Part shown: positions 36,476 to 45,177 of the stretch, piece after piece | Position numbering within the stretch: the first letter of the stretch is position 1 | Layout: the number at the start of each line of letters is the position of its first letter | Assembly (NCBI GenBank): GCA_947497755.1 | Contig: CANMHT010000001.1 | Location: forward strand, 248,001-312,000 | Direction: 5' to 3' | Source: an uncultured Polaribacter sp. | GTDB taxonomy: Bacteria; Bacteroidota; Bacteroidia; Flavobacteriales; Flavobacteriaceae | Length of the DNA: 64,000 nt | The notes under the pieces: generated by a model | Told to the model about the DNA's origin: nothing | The model's database searches: none | The model's input: only the letters and a program-made list of their open reading frames with translations | Program-made: the position numbers and the translations under genes

Positions 36476-37558
36476 ATGAGTTTTAGAAATTTTCCAATGG
36501 TTCCTCGCGTAGTTTTCGGTAGAGGATGTTTTAATCAATTAGATGAAATATTAACACCAAAACGTAAAAGCGAAAAAGCACCATTTATATTTATTGTTGA
36601 TGATGTTTTTGAAGGAAATGACTGGTTAATCAGTAGAATTCCATTACATTTTAATGATAAAATTATTTATGTAAGTGCAGAAGAAGAGCCAAAAACTTCT
36701 TATGTAGATGCCTATAGAGATCAGTTGGTAGAAGAGTTTGATGAGATTCCGTCTGGAATTATCGGAATTGGTGGAGGTACCATGTTAGATTATGCAAAAG
36801 CAATTTCTTTAATGTTAACAAATCCAGGAAGTTCTGCAGATTATCAAGGATGGGATTTGGTTAAAAATCCGGGAGTATATCATGTTGGAATACCAACTAT
36901 TTCAGGAACTGGAGCTGAAGTTTCTAGAACAACTGTATTAACGGGGCCAGAACGTAAATTAGGAATGAATTCTGATTATACACCGTTTGATCAAGTAGTG
37001 TTAGATCCAGAATTAACGAAAGACGTACCAACAAATCAATGGTTTTATACGGGAATGGACTGTTATATTCACTGTATTGAATCTTTAACAGGTACTTATT
37101 TAAATGCTTTTAGCGAAAGTTACGGAGAAAAATCATTGGATTTATGTAGAGAAGTATATCTAGAAAAGGATGCAAGAGATGAAGATGGACAAGATAAATT
37201 AATGATGGCTTCTTGGCATGGAGGTATGAGTATTGCATACTCACAAGTTGGAGTAGCACACGCAATGAGTTACGGATTATCTTACTTATTAGGAACAAAA
37301 CACGGAATAGGAAACTGTATCGTTTTTGACCAGCTAGAAGAGTTTTATCCAGAAGGAGTTGCTGAGTTTAAACAAATGGTTAAAAAGCATAATATCGATA
37401 TTCCTAAAGGACTTTGTAAAGATTTGACTGATAAAGAGTTTGATATTATGATTGATGTTTCTTTAAGCTTAGTTCCATTATGGGAAAATGCTTTAGGAGC
37501 AGATTGGCAAAAGACCATTACAAGAGAAAAGTTAAGAGCGATGTATGAAAAAATGTAA
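36476..37558 (+). CDS. kdnB: 3-deoxy-octulosonate (Kdo) 8-oxidase, metal-dependent alcohol dehydrogenase family
   Basis: 360-residue iron-type (group III) alcohol dehydrogenase. GIGGGTMLDYAKAISLM is the cofactor loop, TISGTGAEVSRTTVL follows, and metal ligands are Asp and His in MDCYIHCIESL and His in HAMSYGLSYLLGTKHG. Matches the remembered Shewanella KdnB pattern, which oxidises the C8 hydroxyl of Kdo to give the substrate for KdnA. The proximity to kdnA and kdsB supports this over a generic alcohol dehydrogenase. Cofactor: NAD(P), from the family. Confidence 0.9.
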   Translation: MSFRNFPMVPRVVFGRGCFNQLDEILTPKRKSEKAPFIFIVDDVFEGNDWLISRIPLHFNDKIIYVSAEEEPKTSYVDAYRDQLVEEFDEIPSGIIGIGGGTMLDYAKAISLMLTNPGSSADYQGWDLVKNPGVYHVGIPTISGTGAEVSRTTVLTGPERKLGMNSDYTPFDQVVLDPELTKDVPTNQWFYTGMDCYIHCIESLTGTYLNAFSESYGEKSLDLCREVYLEKDARDEDGQDKLMMASWHGGMSIAYSQVGVAHAMSYGLSYLLGTKHGIGNCIVFDQLEEFYPEGVAEFKQMVKKHNIDIPKGLCKDLTDKEFDIMIDVSLSLVPLWENALGADWQKTITREKLRAMYEKM

Positions 37559-37592
37559 TTGAATAATTACATTTTAAATCAATTTATTGTAG

Positions 37593-37600
37593 TAAATTTG
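37593..37600 (+). promoter_or_regulatory. Predicted -7 box before the small 86-aa gene
   Basis: TAAATTTG matches TAnnTTTG and is 19 bases before the ATG at 37620. -33 is unclear. Confidence 0.45.
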
Positions 37601-37619
37601 CAACTTAAATAACAAAATT

Positions 37620-37880
37620 ATGGCAAGCATAAAAAATTTAAAAAAGGATATTAATTATACATTGGGAGACATTATTGGTGTTTGTGATTTGGTACAATTA
37701 GATCCTGCTAAAGCAGAAAAAGCAGAAGCAATTATAGATGAAACTATTGAGGTATTTGATGCGTTAATGGTGAAAGTACACGCAAAAAATGTAGAGAATA
37801 AAAAAGCTCATTTTAAAGCTGTAAGTACAGAGTTAGAAGCTAAAGCAAAAGATTTAGTAGCAAAAATAAATAAGTTATAA
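37620..37880 (+). CDS. Small conserved helical protein, unknown function
   Basis: 86 residues, cytoplasmic, strongly helical, with Lys and Ala-Glu repeats (AKAEKAEAIIDETIEVFDALMVKVHAKN). Proteins like this are widely kept in flavobacteria as short uncharacterised genes. It has a promoter box upstream and a terminator directly downstream, supporting an independent expressed gene. Function unknown. Confidence 0.8.
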   Translation: MASIKNLKKDINYTLGDIIGVCDLVQLDPAKAEKAEAIIDETIEVFDALMVKVHAKNVENKKAHFKAVSTELEAKAKDLVAKINKL

Positions 37881-37901
37881 GACTCTTTTTAACTTAATTT
37901 T

Positions 37902-37936
37902 AAAAAATCATCTTTTTCAAAAGATGATTTTTTTTT
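37902..37936 (+). terminator. Terminator after the 86-aa gene
   Basis: A long A/T-flanked stem around AATCATCTT and its complement followed by a T-run of more than seven. Confidence 0.85.
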
Positions 37937-38007
37937 GTATTTTTATATCAGTTAAATACTAAAGAGTTTAGTATTTCGTTAATCTTAATAATACCCCAAA
38001 ATTAAGA

Positions 38008-38205
38008 ATGGCAAGAGCAATGTTTGAGTACACAAAGACGGTACTAAAGAAAGTGAGTTTTAACGCAGATTTATTCTGTAGAGAGCTAGAAAAAGCATTA
38101 CAAAGATTATTACCTCACGAAATAAATGAACTTACAATTTGGATTAAGCAGTATACATCTAATAAACCAGAATTATATGCTTGTTTAGCCATAATTGAAA
38201 AATAA
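38008..38205 (+). CDS. Small conserved protein, unknown function
   Basis: 65 residues, with two helices: FEYTKTVLKKVSFNADLFCRELEKALQRLLP then INELTIWIKQYTSNKP. No membrane segment. Similar very short proteins occur in many Flavobacteriaceae without known role. The start is the first ATG, and its stop lies inside the bidirectional terminator shared with the convergent gene. Confidence 0.75.
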   Translation: MARAMFEYTKTVLKKVSFNADLFCRELEKALQRLLPHEINELTIWIKQYTSNKPELYACLAIIEK

Positions 38206-38235
38206 AAAAGGAGAACTATTTAGTTCTCCTTTTTT
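38204..38235. terminator. Bidirectional terminator between convergent genes
   Basis: A 15-bp perfect stem with a 2-base loop (AAAAAAGGAGAACTA and its complement). Its right half overlaps the end of the gene at 38220. Confidence 0.85.
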
Positions 38236-38690
38236 ATTTTTCTTTTCTGATTTTTATATCTTCTAAAAAGTCTTCTGTTAAAATCTCTTTCGGCAATCTT
38301 TAACTTTACAATCTTTTTATAAGAAATAACTTTACTCAATTCTTTTTGAAAATTTTCATGTGCTAAAAATTCTCTTTTTTCGTAATCTAAGAGTTGTTTT
38401 GCAAAATTTTTGGCTTGCTTTTCTGTTAGGTTATCAATTCCACCTAATTCTTCAATTTTCTTTTTTAGAGCAACTCTGTTTTCATGATAATGCTCGTAAA
38501 ATATTTTTTCGAACTTATTATAAACAGGCCAAAACTTAGCTGCTTCTTTTTCAGATAAGTTTAGTTTTTCTGTGATATAAGAAACTTTTAAAGCTTTAAT
38601 TTTTTTTCTACTACCTCTGTGTTGAGAAAATAGGTTTATACAAAAAAATAAAGCCAAGACTAAAGTTATTATAGATGTTTTATTTTTCAT
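38220..38690 (-). CDS. Spy/CpxP-like periplasmic protein of an ECF sigma operon
   Basis: 156 residues. The signal peptide reaches LFSQH; the mature part is Lys-rich and helical with YITEKLNLSEKEAAKFWPVYNKFE, the LTxxQ/LsxeEa pattern seen in Spy/CpxP-like proteins. It is the last gene of an operon with an ECF sigma factor and a membrane protein, its ATG overlapping the previous stop by one base. It may bind misfolded proteins or act as a stress sensor for the operon. Confidence 0.8.
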   Translation of the reverse strand: MKNKTSIITLVLALFFCINLFSQHRGSRKKIKALKVSYITEKLNLSEKEAAKFWPVYNKFEKIFYEHYHENRVALKKKIEELGGIDNLTEKQAKNFAKQLLDYEKREFLAHENFQKELSKVISYKKIVKLKIAERDFNRRLFRRYKNQKRKIKKEN

Positions 38691-39241
38691 TATGATTCTA
38701 TTTCAGTTAACAAACTTGAATTATCGATTGAATTTAAATACTCTAAGATATCATCATCATTTAAAGATGAATCATCTTCAATAACAGTACTTTCTGTAAA
38801 ATCTGCATCTACAAAATCCATAGAATGTGTAGCGTTTTCATTGTAATTCTCATCAATCCATTTTTCTATTTCATCATTAGAAATAGTGTCTAGATTATAA
38901 GAATCAGAAATATTAGAAATATTAAAATAATTCAATCCAACAAAAAGCAAAATGCATGCGGCAGCGGCAGCTGGAATTATTTTAAGTAATCTTGATTTTA
39001 AAGAAATGACTTTTCCCTTTTTTCTTTGTAATTCTAATTTCGTAGTTAATGAATCTTCTAAACGATCAAAATAATTATCTGGTACATTATAGCTAAACTC
39101 ACCAGGTAATTGCTCTTCAATAATTTTAGACAACACAGTATCTTCTACAGAATTAAAATAGTTTTCTGGAGTAGAAAACAAGTTTTTCTCTGTAGAGAAA
39201 TTGTCTAGATTATTGTTGATATGTTTATTTTCTTTATTCAT
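38690..39241 (-). CDS. Putative anti-sigma factor, single-pass membrane protein
   Basis: 183 residues. The cytoplasmic N-terminal ~85 residues (Asn/Glu-rich, FSTPENYFNSVEDTVLSKI and its repeat VPDNYFDRLEDSLTTKL) precede one helix IIPAAAAACILLFVGLNYF and an acidic periplasmic tail. No zinc HxxxCxxC motif is seen, so it is not a ZAS-type anti-sigma. Its place between the sigma factor and the Spy-like gene suggests it holds the sigma factor at the membrane. Confidence 0.72.
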   Translation of the reverse strand: MNKENKHINNNLDNFSTEKNLFSTPENYFNSVEDTVLSKIIEEQLPGEFSYNVPDNYFDRLEDSLTTKLELQRKKGKVISLKSRLLKIIPAAAAACILLFVGLNYFNISNISDSYNLDTISNDEIEKWIDENYNENATHSMDFVDADFTESTVIEDDSSLNDDDILEYLNSIDNSSLLTEIES

Positions 39242-39278
39242 TATAACTTTTAGACTCCAAAGGTTTAAAAAGGTTTAA

Positions 39279-39827
39279 TTAATGTGTGTTGTTTTTTATG
39301 AACTCTTCTATTTTTTTGACTGCATGAAAATAGGATGCTTTTAAGGCTCCTTCAGATGTTTCTAGTATTTCTGCAATTTGCTTGTATTTTAAATTATCAA
39401 AATACTTCATATTAAATACTAACTGCTGCTTAGTAGGCAAAAGCTTAATTGCTTTTTGAAGCAGTATTTCAATTTCGTTACCATTAAATAAACTATCACT
39501 ATTTAAGTTAGAAGTAAGTTGTTGATTGTAATCAGAAATATCTACGTTTTTTTCTTTGGCTCTTTTATTAATAAAACTAATGGCTTCATTAGTAGCGATT
39601 CTATACATCCAAGAGAATAACTGACTTTCTTGTTTGAAATTATCTATACCTCTAAAGATTTTGATAAAAGTATTTTGCAAAACATCATCAGCATCATCAT
39701 GAGAAATTACAATTTTTCTGATATGCCAATACAAACGCTCCTTGTACTCAGAAACTAACTTTTTAAAAGCGATTTCTTTTGTTTTAGCGTCTTGTAATTG
39801 TTCAATAAATGTAATTTCGTCTACCAA
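39279..39827 (-). CDS. ECF-type RNA polymerase sigma factor
   Basis: 182 residues. Region 2 is seen as AFKKLVSEYKERLYWHIRKIVISHDDADDVLQNTFIKIFR and SWMYRIATNEAI; region 4 as LPTKQQLVFNMKYFDNLKYKQIAEILETSEGALKASYFHAVKKIE, a helix-turn-helix for the -35-like element. It is first in the operon 39827-38220 and probably autoregulates it. The regulon is unknown. Confidence 0.93.
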   Translation of the reverse strand: MVDEITFIEQLQDAKTKEIAFKKLVSEYKERLYWHIRKIVISHDDADDVLQNTFIKIFRGIDNFKQESQLFSWMYRIATNEAISFINKRAKEKNVDISDYNQQLTSNLNSDSLFNGNEIEILLQKAIKLLPTKQQLVFNMKYFDNLKYKQIAEILETSEGALKASYFHAVKKIEEFIKNNTH

Positions 39828-39844
39828 CCAATTATTTTTAAAAG

Positions 39845-39872
39845 CAACGCAAATCTTAGAAGATTTGCGTTG
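39845..39872 (-). terminator. Terminator of the conserved 483-aa gene
   Basis: A 12-bp perfect stem (39845-39856 with 39861-39872), loop TAGA, followed on the minus strand by a T-run. It precedes the sigma-factor gene. Confidence 0.75.
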
Positions 39873-39925
39873 TGTTTATTTATTTAGACGCTAGGAATTG
39901 AAAAAGGTTTAACCTAAGTTGATAA

Positions 39926-41377
39926 TTATTTTGTTAATCTTTTTCTTCTTGTATATCCAAAGAGCCTATCTTTTTTAATTATTTCTGCAATACCTTCTGG
40001 CAACATTTCTTCCCAACCTTCTTCATTACACATAATCATTTTAAGTACTCTTCTAGAGAAAATGTGTAAAATTTCTGGGTTAAAGTCATCAGTATCAACT
40101 AGTTTTCCGTTGTGTTTAAAGAATTTGTACAACTCTTTCATTCTTGGATGTACTTTTAGATTTTTACTGGTAATATATTCTCCAGTTTCTTCTTCTTTAT
40201 ATGGATACATATATACTTTTAGATCTCTATAAAAAAGTTTTCCAAAAGCTTCTAAGATTCCACCACTTACATGACGATAGTATTTCTCATCAAAAATCTG
40301 AATTAAGTTGTAAACTCCCATTGCTAAAGCCATACGTTCTTTAGTAAACTCGCTAAAGTATTCTACCAACTTGTAATATTCTTGGAAATTGGTAATCATT
40401 ACGTTTTGACCAAGAGAACATAATAATTCAGCTCTATCTAAGAAGTCACGTTCATTAATTTCTCCTTCTGCTCTTAAATTAGCAAGCGTAATTTCGAAAA
40501 TAATTTGCGTATTGTTTGGATCTACTTTTTTCTCACTAAAGAACATTTCTTTAGATTTTTCAAACATATCCATGTTTACCTTAGTTACTGGTCTAAAACT
40601 ACCACGTAAAGCTAAAATGTTCTTTTTATATAAAACTTGTGCAGGTAATAAGTTGTTCCCATCAGAATCGAACATTACGGCATTTGTCATTCCGTTTTTA
40701 ACCAATTGCAAACTCATTAACCTGTTGTCTACATACATAAACCTTGGTCCAGAAAAGTTAATCATGTCTATTTCTAACTGATCTTTATCTAGATTATCAT
40801 AGAAAGACTTAACTAATTCTTTAGGGTTATCGTTCATATAATAGGCACCGTAGATAAGGTTTACTCCTAAAACACCTAAAGTTTCTTGTTGTAAACGAGC
40901 ATCCGTTTCTTTAAAACGTAAGTGCAATACAATTTCGTTATAATCTTCTAAAGGATCTAACTGAAAACGAATTCCAACCCAACCATGACCTTTAAACTTC
41001 TTAGTGAAATTAATGGTTGCTACCGTGTTAGCATAACTAAAAAATAGTTTTTCAGGATGTTTTTTTCTACTTAAACGCTCTTCAATTAAGTCAATCTCAT
41101 GTCCAAGCATTCTTTTTAATCGAGGTTCGGTAACATATCTATTGTCATCTTCAACACCATAAATGGCGTCAGAAAAATCTTTATCATAAGCGCTCATTGC
41201 TTTTGCGATAGTTCCAGATGCTCCTCCAGCTCTAAAAAAATTACGTACTGTTTCTTGTCCTGCACCAATTTCAGCAAAAGTTCCATAAATATGTGCATTT
41301 AGGTTTACACGTAGCGCTTTGCTTTTTGTAGTTGGTACTGTATTTATTTTTTGGTCTCCTTTTAAGGTAATTGCCAT
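39926..41377 (-). CDS. Conserved protein of unknown function (about 480 aa)
   Basis: 483 residues, cytoplasmic, full of well-kept blocks (GTFAEIGAGQETVRNFFRAGGASGTIAKAMSAYDK, GVLGVNLIYGAYYM, VMITNFQEYYKLVEYFS). Such proteins occur across Bacteroidota and some other phyla and are often given incorrect names such as receptor or nucleotidyltransferase; no catalytic motif supports these. The ATG at 41377 is chosen since it starts the conserved MAITLKGDQK; an upstream TTG adds seven residues. Function unknown. Confidence 0.85.
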   Translation of the reverse strand: MAITLKGDQKINTVPTTKSKALRVNLNAHIYGTFAEIGAGQETVRNFFRAGGASGTIAKAMSAYDKDFSDAIYGVEDDNRYVTEPRLKRMLGHEIDLIEERLSRKKHPEKLFFSYANTVATINFTKKFKGHGWVGIRFQLDPLEDYNEIVLHLRFKETDARLQQETLGVLGVNLIYGAYYMNDNPKELVKSFYDNLDKDQLEIDMINFSGPRFMYVDNRLMSLQLVKNGMTNAVMFDSDGNNLLPAQVLYKKNILALRGSFRPVTKVNMDMFEKSKEMFFSEKKVDPNNTQIIFEITLANLRAEGEINERDFLDRAELLCSLGQNVMITNFQEYYKLVEYFSEFTKERMALAMGVYNLIQIFDEKYYRHVSGGILEAFGKLFYRDLKVYMYPYKEEETGEYITSKNLKVHPRMKELYKFFKHNGKLVDTDDFNPEILHIFSRRVLKMIMCNEEGWEEMLPEGIAEIIKKDRLFGYTRRKRLTK

Positions 41378-41436
41378 GGGTAAAAATTTATACAACAAAT
41401 GTACTAAAAATCGACATTTCTAGTTAATTTTTGTGT

Positions 41437-41444
41437 TATTTTTG
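41437..41444 (+). promoter_or_regulatory. Predicted -7 box before the MBL-fold hydrolase
   Basis: TATTTTTG fits TAnnTTTG, 27 bases before the ATG at 41472. It lies inside a longer in-frame reading, which argues for the later start. Confidence 0.45.
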
Positions 41445-41471
41445 TTAGATAACCCATCATTATTTTTAAGT

Positions 41472-42233
41472 ATGAAAGTAACTTTTTTAGGCACAGGAAC
41501 TTCACAAGGAATCCCAATGATTGCTAATAATCATCCTGTTTGTTTGTCAAGTAATCCTAAAGATAAAAGATTGCGTTCATCTATAATGATCTCTTGGGAA
41601 AAGAAGAATTATATAATTGATTGTGGTCCAGATTTTAGACAACAAATGCTAAGAGAAGATGTACAAAGCATTGATGGAGTTTTGTATACTCATGAACATT
41701 CAGATCATACAGCTGGAATGGATGACTTGCGACCATTTTGTTATCAAATGGGAGAAGTACCTATCTATGTTGATGAAAGAACTTTAACCAGTTTGCAAAA
41801 GCGTTTTGAATATATTTTTGCTACAGAGAATCGTTATCCTGGTGCTCCAAAAGTGGTTGCACATATTGTAAAAGATGCGTCTTTTCATTTGGGCAGTGTT
41901 CTTGTTACTCCGTTTGAAGTACTTCATGGAAGTTTACCAATTACCTGTTATCGATTTAATGATTTTGCATATATCACAGATTTAAAAACCATCTCTGAAA
42001 CAGAAAAAGCGAAGCTAAAAGGAATTAAAACTTTAGTAGTTAATGCATTGCGTATTGAATCACACCCTACACATTTAAACTTAGAAGAGGCTTTGGATTT
42101 TGTAAAAGAGATTCAACCAGAAAAAACCTATTTTTCTCATATTAGCCACCGATTGGGTTTCCATAATGAAGTCGAAAAATCATTGCCAGAAAACGTGTTT
42201 TTAGCTTATGACGGATTGCAAATTGAAGTCTGA
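41472..42233 (+). CDS. MBL-fold metallohydrolase, PhnP/phosphoribosyl cyclic phosphodiesterase-like
   Basis: 253-residue metallo-beta-lactamase fold. Start MKVTFLGTGTSQGIP, metal motif HEHSDHTAGMDDLRPF (HxHxDH), later His in FEVLHGSLP and DxK-type Asp in YITDLKTI, then SHISHRLGFHNEV. This set matches the PhnP-like phosphodiesterases acting on small cyclic nucleotides or phosphates. The start at 41472 is chosen from the conserved N-terminus and the -7 box ahead of it. Substrate not determined. Confidence 0.9.
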   Translation: MKVTFLGTGTSQGIPMIANNHPVCLSSNPKDKRLRSSIMISWEKKNYIIDCGPDFRQQMLREDVQSIDGVLYTHEHSDHTAGMDDLRPFCYQMGEVPIYVDERTLTSLQKRFEYIFATENRYPGAPKVVAHIVKDASFHLGSVLVTPFEVLHGSLPITCYRFNDFAYITDLKTISETEKAKLKGIKTLVVNALRIESHPTHLNLEEALDFVKEIQPEKTYFSHISHRLGFHNEVEKSLPENVFLAYDGLQIEV

Positions 42234-42325
42234 CAACATCTTATATTTGTTTATTTGTGTCAGTAAATATTCTTGCTTAAATGATCTCTAGTTTTTTATA
42301 GAGATTATTAAATAAGTTATAAAAG

Positions 42326-42359
42326 ACTACCTGTTTTCACTAAAATAAAAACAGGTAGT
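42326..42359. terminator. Bidirectional terminator-like hairpin between convergent genes
   Basis: A 12-bp perfect stem (42326-42337 with 42348-42359), ten-base loop, between the stops of the MBL and TlpA-DUF3738 genes. Flanking T/A tracts are short. Confidence 0.65.
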
Positions 42360-42378
42360 AATAAAATCTAGAATAGGA

Positions 42379-43578
42379 TTATTTTTTTCTGTAAATCTCT
42401 AAAACAGAAACTGGTAATTTTTGACTTGACTTTTCAAGTTTTAACCCATATTTTTTTAATTCTGTATGTAGTGACTTAGGTTTTTCTGCTTGCCATTCTA
42501 ATTCAATATCATACAATCCTTTAAGGTTTGTTTTGTCTAAAACCGGAATAGAAGTAAAGTTCTCTATATACTCAGTTAGTTGAGACATCTTGATTTTTTT
42601 AGTTTTTAAGACTGTACCCCTAAACATATATTCTGGTGCTTCTGAAGTAGATTCTTTAAGACTATTTGTGTCATTTTTTAAAACATAACAAATCATGTTT
42701 TCTGTACTGATTTTTCCATTGACATCAAACTGTTTGTTTAAAAAGTCAATTCCTAATTGCCTCCAAGTATTACTGTAGTTTTCAGAAGTTTCTATAGTAA
42801 AATTGTATTGATGCTCTTTTTTATACGGGAAATCATCGTAGCTTAAACCATCTTTAAAAACGATTCTGTTTGGAGAAGATACCGCTAACAAAGTTTGATA
42901 CATTCTAGGAATAGGACTATTCCACATCTCTATACCATTGGTTTGATTTTCTGTATTTTTAAAATATTTATAACCACCTCTTTTTGTCTGGTCATAATTC
43001 TTTAATATAATTCTATAGTCTTTGGTAGCTTCTTCTTTTATGGTAGTAACTTTTAATGTTGGATCAACATAAAAATCATCTTTTATAGGCAAATCAATTT
43101 CATTATTCTTAATAAGATTGCTAATGACTTCTTTGGATAAGTTCTCTGGATTTGTAATGGCTCTCACAATACCATTTTTATCTATAACTATTGAATGCGG
43201 AATCGTTTTGTATTTAAAATGATTTCTATGAGTTGTATCAATAGCTATTCTTAAAGAAGTGTTAGAGCTTTTAATGAATTTATTGAGACGTTCTTTACTT
43301 TCAGATGAGATGGTAATTACCTCCAATTCATCTTTAAATGTTTTTTGTAAACTGTCTAATTTTTTCATGGCAGGGATACACGGACCACACCAAGTAGCCC
43401 AAAACTCTAGAATTACTGTTTTACCTTTAAAATCGCTAATAGAGATTTCCTGTTGTTCGCTGTTTAAAATATTTTTAAACGTATAGTTAGGGGTAGGTTG
43501 ATCTATTTGCGCAATGGTTATTTCTTTTTTACAAGAGACAAAATTGCAAACTAAAAGTAAGATTAGGAGTTTTTTCAT
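42379..43578 (-). CDS. TlpA-type thioredoxin lipoprotein with C-terminal DUF3738-like domain
   Basis: 399 residues. Lipobox NFVSC with Cys at 17. Residues ~30-165 are a thioredoxin fold with FWATWCGPCIPAMKKLDSLQ and cis-Pro TIPHSIVIDKNG. Residues ~230-399 resemble DUF3738: a strand-rich part ending in DKTNLKGLYDIELEW and LHTELKKYGLKLEKSSQKLPVSVLEI, the typical 'vDkTGL.G.yd..l' closure. The fusion suggests a periplasmic redox protein with a binding domain. It follows the S41 protease gene on the same strand with about 90 bases between. Confidence 0.85.
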   Translation of the reverse strand: MKKLLILLLVCNFVSCKKEITIAQIDQPTPNYTFKNILNSEQQEISISDFKGKTVILEFWATWCGPCIPAMKKLDSLQKTFKDELEVITISSESKERLNKFIKSSNTSLRIAIDTTHRNHFKYKTIPHSIVIDKNGIVRAITNPENLSKEVISNLIKNNEIDLPIKDDFYVDPTLKVTTIKEEATKDYRIILKNYDQTKRGGYKYFKNTENQTNGIEMWNSPIPRMYQTLLAVSSPNRIVFKDGLSYDDFPYKKEHQYNFTIETSENYSNTWRQLGIDFLNKQFDVNGKISTENMICYVLKNDTNSLKESTSEAPEYMFRGTVLKTKKIKMSQLTEYIENFTSIPVLDKTNLKGLYDIELEWQAEKPKSLHTELKKYGLKLEKSSQKLPVSVLEIYRKK

Positions 43579-43669
43579 GGTTGAGTTTTTAGGTGTTTAA
43601 GTAGCCTAACGCTTCTAAAAAGAATTTGTTGTAAAACTTTTTAAATTATCACCTGCCATTTTTTTATAA

Positions 43670-45070
43670 TTACTTTTTACTTAGATAACTAAGAGCTCTT
43701 TCTAAGACAGGATCTCTATCTTTTAAATAATCTTTGTAGGTTTTCTTTACTAAAATATCTGGTTGAATTCCGTAACCAACAAATTCTTTTCCATTTGGAT
43801 ATACGTCTTTTTTTATACAGATTCTAGCCCATCCACCACCAGGAAGTTGAAAAGGTAGATTCATTCCGGTAGAACCAGATGTTGGTTCGCCAATTTTTAT
43901 CATGTGTTTTTGGTTTTCAGTACCTACTAAAAAATCTTCTGAAGAGGAAGCAGTATAAGGTCCTATTAAAATTGCTGTAGGAACAACAACTCTGTCTTCC
44001 TTTTTTAGGTTATTATCAAGAGGGTAATAAGGTATTTTATAGAAATAACTATCTCTTGCTGTTAAATATGCTCTGCTTAACAATCTTATATTTTCTGGTG
44101 TTCCTTGGATTGTGTCTTTTGCTTTTAAATTAAATTGGGTACCGTAATAATTAAAAAGAGGATTGTAGTCTAAAATAAGAGATTTAGAATATGCAATTTT
44201 ATTGTCATGCATTAGGTTTCTTAATATTGAAAAAGCATGGTCAGAACTTCCTCCTAAATTTTTTCGTAAATCAATAACTAATCGTTTTGCTTTTTTTAAC
44301 TCAGGAAGTTTGCTTTTAAATAAAGAATCTACTTTATAACTTTCAAAACTATTTAAAGCAACGTAGGCTGTTTTATTTTTTAGCCATTTAAAGGCAAAGA
44401 TTCCTTCCTTTTTTTTATTCGGATACATTTCTTTTTCTTTAGCAGTACTAATAGTTAGTTTTTTAGAAAAGATTTTTCCGTTAGGCTTTTTAAAAGTTAA
44501 ATCAAATGTTGTTCCCATAGGTTGGTAAAACATTGACGAAACAGCATATACTTTTATAAAATGTTCTGTACTTGAAGCAATGTATGGACTAATGTATTTT
44601 TCTATGTATTCTTTTGTAGGAAGGTTGTTTACTTTAATAATTTCTGTTCCAACAGGAATTTCACGTTTCTTACTTTTATTAACTTTAGTAATGATTGCTC
44701 TATCTTCAATATTTTTCATAGCAAATTTATAGTCGCTAAATTCTCCATTTAACATAAACTTGCTAAAAGAACCTGGTAAGAAGATGTTGGTGTGTCCATC
44801 TTTTAACAGTGCTACAAACTTTTGCAATACAAGATAATATTCATAATCATTTTTTGTTTTTTGTACTTCTTCAATGAATTTTTTATAGTCTTCTTCCCAT
44901 TGTTTTTTGTCTATTTTGTTTAGGTAAACAAAATTGTAGTTTACTAGATTCCAGAATTTTGATAAACCATAAATCTTATCGGTTGTGGAAATGGTGTTTG
45001 GTATTTCTGTTTGGGCAAATGAACTACCAAAAAATAAAATTGTAGCTAAAAAAAATAGTGTTTTTTTCAT
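43670..45070 (-). CDS. S41-family periplasmic serine peptidase
   Basis: 466 residues. Signal peptide to SFAQT. The N-terminal helical domain (IYGLSKFWNLVNYNFVYLNKIDKKQWEEDY) is typical of tricorn-like S41 enzymes, a PDZ-like segment follows (VGTEIIKVNNLPTKEYIEKYI), and the catalytic domain holds LVIDLRKNLGGSS and GPYTASSSEDF with the nucleophile Ser, then GEPTSGSTG. The catalytic Lys lies after it in the usual spacing region, not pinned down here. Acts in the periplasm; substrate unknown. Confidence 0.9.
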   Translation of the reverse strand: MKKTLFFLATILFFGSSFAQTEIPNTISTTDKIYGLSKFWNLVNYNFVYLNKIDKKQWEEDYKKFIEEVQKTKNDYEYYLVLQKFVALLKDGHTNIFLPGSFSKFMLNGEFSDYKFAMKNIEDRAIITKVNKSKKREIPVGTEIIKVNNLPTKEYIEKYISPYIASSTEHFIKVYAVSSMFYQPMGTTFDLTFKKPNGKIFSKKLTISTAKEKEMYPNKKKEGIFAFKWLKNKTAYVALNSFESYKVDSLFKSKLPELKKAKRLVIDLRKNLGGSSDHAFSILRNLMHDNKIAYSKSLILDYNPLFNYYGTQFNLKAKDTIQGTPENIRLLSRAYLTARDSYFYKIPYYPLDNNLKKEDRVVVPTAILIGPYTASSSEDFLVGTENQKHMIKIGEPTSGSTGMNLPFQLPGGGWARICIKKDVYPNGKEFVGYGIQPDILVKKTYKDYLKDRDPVLERALSYLSKK

Positions 45071-45177
45071 GTTTTTAAGTGGGAATAAATAGTTAAAATT
45101 TAATGAGATTTTTTAGTCATTTTGGCAAAAATAGGAGAACTAAAAAAGTCAAAATTGTAAAAAACCTGCAAAAAATA

